A stretch of DNA of 8,514 nt from an uncultured Bacteroidales bacterium (lineage in GTDB: Bacteria; Bacteroidota; Bacteroidia; Bacteroidales; UBA932). Shown piece after piece: positions 6,286-8,514 of the stretch (its first letter is position 1; each line of letters begins with the position of its first letter). Location: NCBI GenBank assembly GCA_945874815.1, contig CAMCIE010000047.1, forward strand, positions 1 to 8,514, read 5' to 3'. The notes below the pieces were generated by a model. The model was given only the letters and a program-made list of their open reading frames with translations, was not told the origin of the DNA and did not search any database. Both the position numbers and the translations under genes were made by a program.

Positions 6286-7829
6286 TTTTCATCCGCAGAA
6301 ACTTCTGCCATAGTTGCCTCTGCCAAAGGATACATCCCCATGTCCGCAGCCATATTGCGCATATAGATATCGGCGGCTTCAAAGGAATTTTCTATCTCCC
6401 CGTCAAGTATGGCATTTTTCACGGCTTCCTTCAGCTGACCTATTATATTGCAAGGCTCTATGCCGAAGAGTTTCATTATATAATCCCCTGTTATCGGATT
6501 CTTGAAATTGCGGATGGCATCCTTGGCCTCGACTTCGACAAGTTTTGTCTTCACGAGCTCGAAGTTGGATTTCAGGCGGGCGACTTTCCGTGGATTCTTC
6601 GAGGTGATGTCGGCACTGCAAAGCAGCATCAGGTCGTCGATATCATTCCCGGCATCGAAGAGCAGGCGCCTTACGGCTGAATCCGTAACTTCATCAGTGA
6701 CAAGGGCTATGGGGCGAAGATGCAGGCTAACCAGTTTCTGGACATATTTCATTTTCTCGTTCAGGGGCATTTTCAGGCTCTGGAAAATCTTCGGTATCCA
6801 CCTTGCCCCCACAACTTCATGTCCGTGGAAGGTCCAGCCCAGAGACGGGTCGTATTTCTTGGTCGCAGGTTTTGCGATGTCATGCAGAAGGGCTGCCCAC
6901 CTGAGCCAGACATTCGGCTGCGTCCTGACAATCTGTGTTTCGACGCCATCTTCAAAGACATAGTCTTTCAACATGCCCTGAGCTATTGCCTCCCTTTCAG
7001 CAACTGCCACATTGTCAAGGACTTCCAACGTATGAGAAAAGTTTTCCTTATGTCCTTTTCCCTCTACGGTCTCGACTCCTTTGAGTTTAGAAAGCTGAGG
7101 CAGTATGTAGTCCATAAGTCCGGTCTGGTCAAGCAGACGGAAACCAATGGATGGCTTGTCGGTCACGAGTATTTTGTTCAGTTCCTCAACTATTCTTTCC
7201 TTCGAAAGGATTTCCATCCTCTGACGGTTGCGGTGTATGGAATCCAATGACTCCGGGACTATTGTAAATACGTGATTATCAGTGGTAAGCTTGGTTGCAA
7301 AGCGTATTGCCCTAATCATGCGCAAAGGGTCATCGCTATAAGTTGTATCAGGGTCGAGCGGAGTGCGGATTATCCCGGCTGCCAGGTCCCTTATGCCTCC
7401 GAACGGATCCACCAGAGCTCCGAAATCTTCTTTCTGAAGGCTGAAAGCCATTGCATTGATGGTGAAGTCTCTTCTGAGCTGGTCGTCTTCAAGCGTTCCG
7501 TCCTCGACAATCGGCTTGCGGGAATTCCTTCTGTATGATTCTTTGCGGGCTCCGACGAATTCGACTTCAATACCCTGATACTTGAGCATTGCAGTACCGA
7601 AATTCTTGAATACGGATACATAGCTGTGTACTTTGCTGCCAACCGCCTCGGCCAGCTGAGTGCCGCTGCCTTCGACGACGATGTCGATATCCTTGCTTGG
7701 ACGGCCGAGAAAACAGTCGCGGACATAGCCGCCTATGACAAACGCCCTGACGCCCATCTCGGCGGCAGTTTCTGAAACTATCCGGAATATTTTGTGGTCA
7801 AGAAAACCTTGTGTAACTGTCTGTGACAT
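6282..7829 (-). CDS. cca: CCA tRNA nucleotidyltransferase with HD domain
   Basis: 515 residues. It adds or repairs the 3' CCA end of tRNAs from CTP and ATP; a poly(A) polymerase of the same family is a less likely alternative. The class II nucleotidyltransferase head shows GGYVRD (33-38), the metal-binding pair Asp47/Asp49 in SKDIDIV, RRDFTINAMA (119-128) and DPLRMIRAIRFATKL (167-181). The C-terminal part has an HD domain with FSHTLEVL (His266), LLHDIAKP (His316, Asp317) and TFHGHEVVGA (His335, His337). Such domains act as metal-dependent phosphohydrolases in some CCA enzymes. The start at 7829 follows the stop of the upstream gene by 5 bases and has no Shine-Dalgarno sequence. The gene ends in an ATGA overlap with the recombinase gene, so the two are probably translationally coupled. 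Confidence 0.95.
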   Translation of the reverse strand: MSQTVTQGFLDHKIFRIVSETAAEMGVRAFVIGGYVRDCFLGRPSKDIDIVVEGSGTQLAEAVGSKVHSYVSVFKNFGTAMLKYQGIEVEFVGARKESYRRNSRKPIVEDGTLEDDQLRRDFTINAMAFSLQKEDFGALVDPFGGIRDLAAGIIRTPLDPDTTYSDDPLRMIRAIRFATKLTTDNHVFTIVPESLDSIHRNRQRMEILSKERIVEELNKILVTDKPSIGFRLLDQTGLMDYILPQLSKLKGVETVEGKGHKENFSHTLEVLDNVAVAEREAIAQGMLKDYVFEDGVETQIVRTQPNVWLRWAALLHDIAKPATKKYDPSLGWTFHGHEVVGARWIPKIFQSLKMPLNEKMKYVQKLVSLHLRPIALVTDEVTDSAVRRLLFDAGNDIDDLMLLCSADITSKNPRKVARLKSNFELVKTKLVEVEAKDAIRNFKNPITGDYIMKLFGIEPCNIIGQLKEAVKNAILDGEIENSFEAADIYMRNMAADMGMYPLAEATMAEVSADEK

Positions 7830-7834
7830 AATGC

Positions 7835-8257
7835 CTAAAGCTTTGTTTCACCGGTCCTGGGGAGCATTTCTTCCCACTTTGGCAAGGCAGCCGTCATTTC
7901 AAAGGATGCAGCACCGCTACGTTGGAAGGCAAAGGTCTTCAGACCGTTTGTGATGATTATATATTTGACATTCAACACCATATTGTATCTTATTGCCTGC
8001 TCGAGCACTGAAGCGTCCAGAGCCGTCTCAGGTCTCTTGCATTCCACGACAGCAAGCGGAGTGGCGTCCCTGTTCCAGACGATAATGTCCGAACGATATT
8101 GTTTGCCTCCATATCTGAAGCCTGCTTCGCTCATCATCATGTGATGAGGGACTCCCATCACATCTGACATAACGCCGATGAACCACTGGCGCACTCTTTC
8201 TTCTGGCGTCAGCGCAACCTCTTTCTTGCGGAGCGGATCGAATATCGTTTCTTGCAT
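7835..8257 (-). CDS. Small PD-(D/E)XK protein, type I restriction HsdR N-terminal domain type
   Basis: 140 residues, consistent with a stand-alone HSDR_N_2-type domain. The nuclease-fold core is visible: Glu44 in the first helix-strand region, Asp57 in YRSDIIVW, and Glu72-x-Lys74 in VVECKRP, followed by a helix with Gln87 (LEQAIRYN) and the strand YIIITNG (99-105). All canonical PD-(D/E)XK residues appear present, so it may be an active nuclease. There is no helicase motor, methylase or specificity gene beside it, so it is not a type I restriction system. Proteins of this type are widespread in Bacteroidota as single genes of unknown role. It is the first gene of the operon, with a promoter box about 20 bases upstream of the ATG at 8257; no Shine-Dalgarno sequence is seen. 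Confidence 0.88.
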   Translation of the reverse strand: MQETIFDPLRKKEVALTPEERVRQWFIGVMSDVMGVPHHMMMSEAGFRYGGKQYRSDIIVWNRDATPLAVVECKRPETALDASVLEQAIRYNMVLNVKYIIITNGLKTFAFQRSGAASFEMTAALPKWEEMLPRTGETKL

Positions 8258-8278
8258 AAGTTATATGGTGCAAAAATG

Positions 8279-8286
8279 CAAAGGTA
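8279..8286 (-). promoter_or_regulatory. Promoter -7 box for the HsdR-N/cca/xer/hpf operon
   Basis: TACCTTTG on the minus strand (8286-8279) matches the Bacteroidota -7 consensus TAnnTTTG. Transcription would begin near 8272, about 15 bases before the ATG at 8257. I see no good TTTG -33 element at the usual distance, so the call rests on the -7 box and position. Confidence 0.55.
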
Positions 8287-8299
8287 CTGATTTTTGTGT

Positions 8300-8307
8300 T
8301 AGCTTTG
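8300..8307 (+). promoter_or_regulatory. Promoter -7 box for the RluA-family gene
   Basis: TAGCTTTG on the plus strand matches TAnnTTTG and ends 17 bases before the ATG at 8325, giving a leader of about 11 bases. No clear -33 TTTG is seen. It is divergent from the box at 8279-8286, with 13 bases between the two. Confidence 0.5.
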
Positions 8308-8324
8308 CGGAGAATTTTGAGGAA

Positions 8325-8514
8325 ATGGCGAAGAATTTCAGAAAGCATTCATCGGACAGGCTTCCGATTGTATATGAGGACCAGTGGGTCATTGTCGTGG
8401 ACAAGCCTGCCGGCCTGCTCAGCATGTCCACCGGAAGTGAAGGTGAAACCACTGCATATTCCATCCTGACTGACTATGTGAGGTCGCAGTCCGGTGGCAG
8501 GGTCTTCATTGTGC
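8325..8514 (+). CDS. RluA-family pseudouridine synthase (N-terminal part)
   Basis: Only the first 63 codons are in the window and the frame is open at the edge. The sequence RLPIVYEDQWVIVVDKPAGLL (12-32), followed by a Ser/Thr/Gly-rich stretch, TTAYSILTDYV and GRVFIV, is the typical start of RluA-type enzymes, which convert uridine to pseudouridine in rRNA or tRNA. The catalytic HRLD motif would follow immediately, and the last base (C) fits a His codon. I preferred the ATG at 8325 to the in-frame ATG at 8265, because the latter lies upstream of the promoter box at 8300 and adds residues unlike the family. GAGG is only 2 bases before this ATG, too close to be an ideal ribosome site. The substrate (which RluA subfamily) cannot be told. 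Confidence 0.88.
   Translation, partial: MAKNFRKHSSDRLPIVYEDQWVIVVDKPAGLLSMSTGSEGETTAYSILTDYVRSQSGGRVFIV

Noticed and set aside
7835..8257. A type I restriction-modification system
   Set aside because: Only a 140-residue HsdR N-terminal-like domain is present. There is no helicase motor, methylase or specificity gene, and the neighbours are housekeeping genes.
8265..8324. Upstream in-frame ATG at 8265 for the RluA-family gene
   Set aside because: It lies before the likely promoter box at 8300-8307, and the added residues do not resemble the family.

Overview
The window looks like a housekeeping stretch of a Bacteroidota chromosome, most likely order Bacteroidales; I cannot name a genus from sequence alone. 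Three signs support this. Promoter -7 boxes fit the Bacteroidota consensus TAnnTTTG (holA, the HsdR-N gene and the RluA-type gene). A 5'-nucleotidase is split into two adjacent genes, with the C-terminal domain gene first. A tyrosine recombinase gene sits directly before hpf. All genes lie on the minus strand except the one entering at the right edge. No mobile element, CRISPR array, prophage, rRNA or tRNA gene was seen.

Layout, read in the direction of minus-strand transcription (right to left). A first operon starts at a promoter near 8279-8286. It runs through a small PD-(D/E)XK protein of the HsdR N-terminal type (8257-7835), a CCA-adding enzyme with an HD domain (7829-6282), a Xer-type tyrosine recombinase (6285-5287) and the short ribosome hibernation factor HPF (5297-5010). 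It ends at a strong intrinsic terminator (4998-4972). The genes are packed tightly: a 5-base gap, a 4-base overlap and an 11-base overlap. A second promoter overlaps the T-tract of that terminator and drives holA, the delta subunit of DNA polymerase III (4916-3873). After a 37-base gap come the ATPase (3835-2921) and permease (2917-1529) of a NatAB-like ABC exporter. The next 139 bases hold three back-to-back inverted repeats. Then come two coupled genes for the secreted C-terminal (1389-553) and N-terminal metallophosphoesterase (553-1, cut by the window edge) halves of a 5'-nucleotidase. On the right edge, divergent from the first operon, begins an RluA-family pseudouridine synthase (8325 onward, plus strand).

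In function, the first operon joins tRNA 3'-end maturation, ribosome hibernation, probable chromosome-dimer resolution or related recombination, and a nuclease-fold protein of unknown role. The second joins replication clamp loading and an exporter, probably by position only. The nucleotidase pair would act in the periplasm to release nucleosides and phosphate. I found no convincing new biological system. The items most worth checking are the triple hairpin at 1397-1514, the stand-alone PD-(D/E)XK gene in a housekeeping operon, and the methionine-rich insert in the permease.
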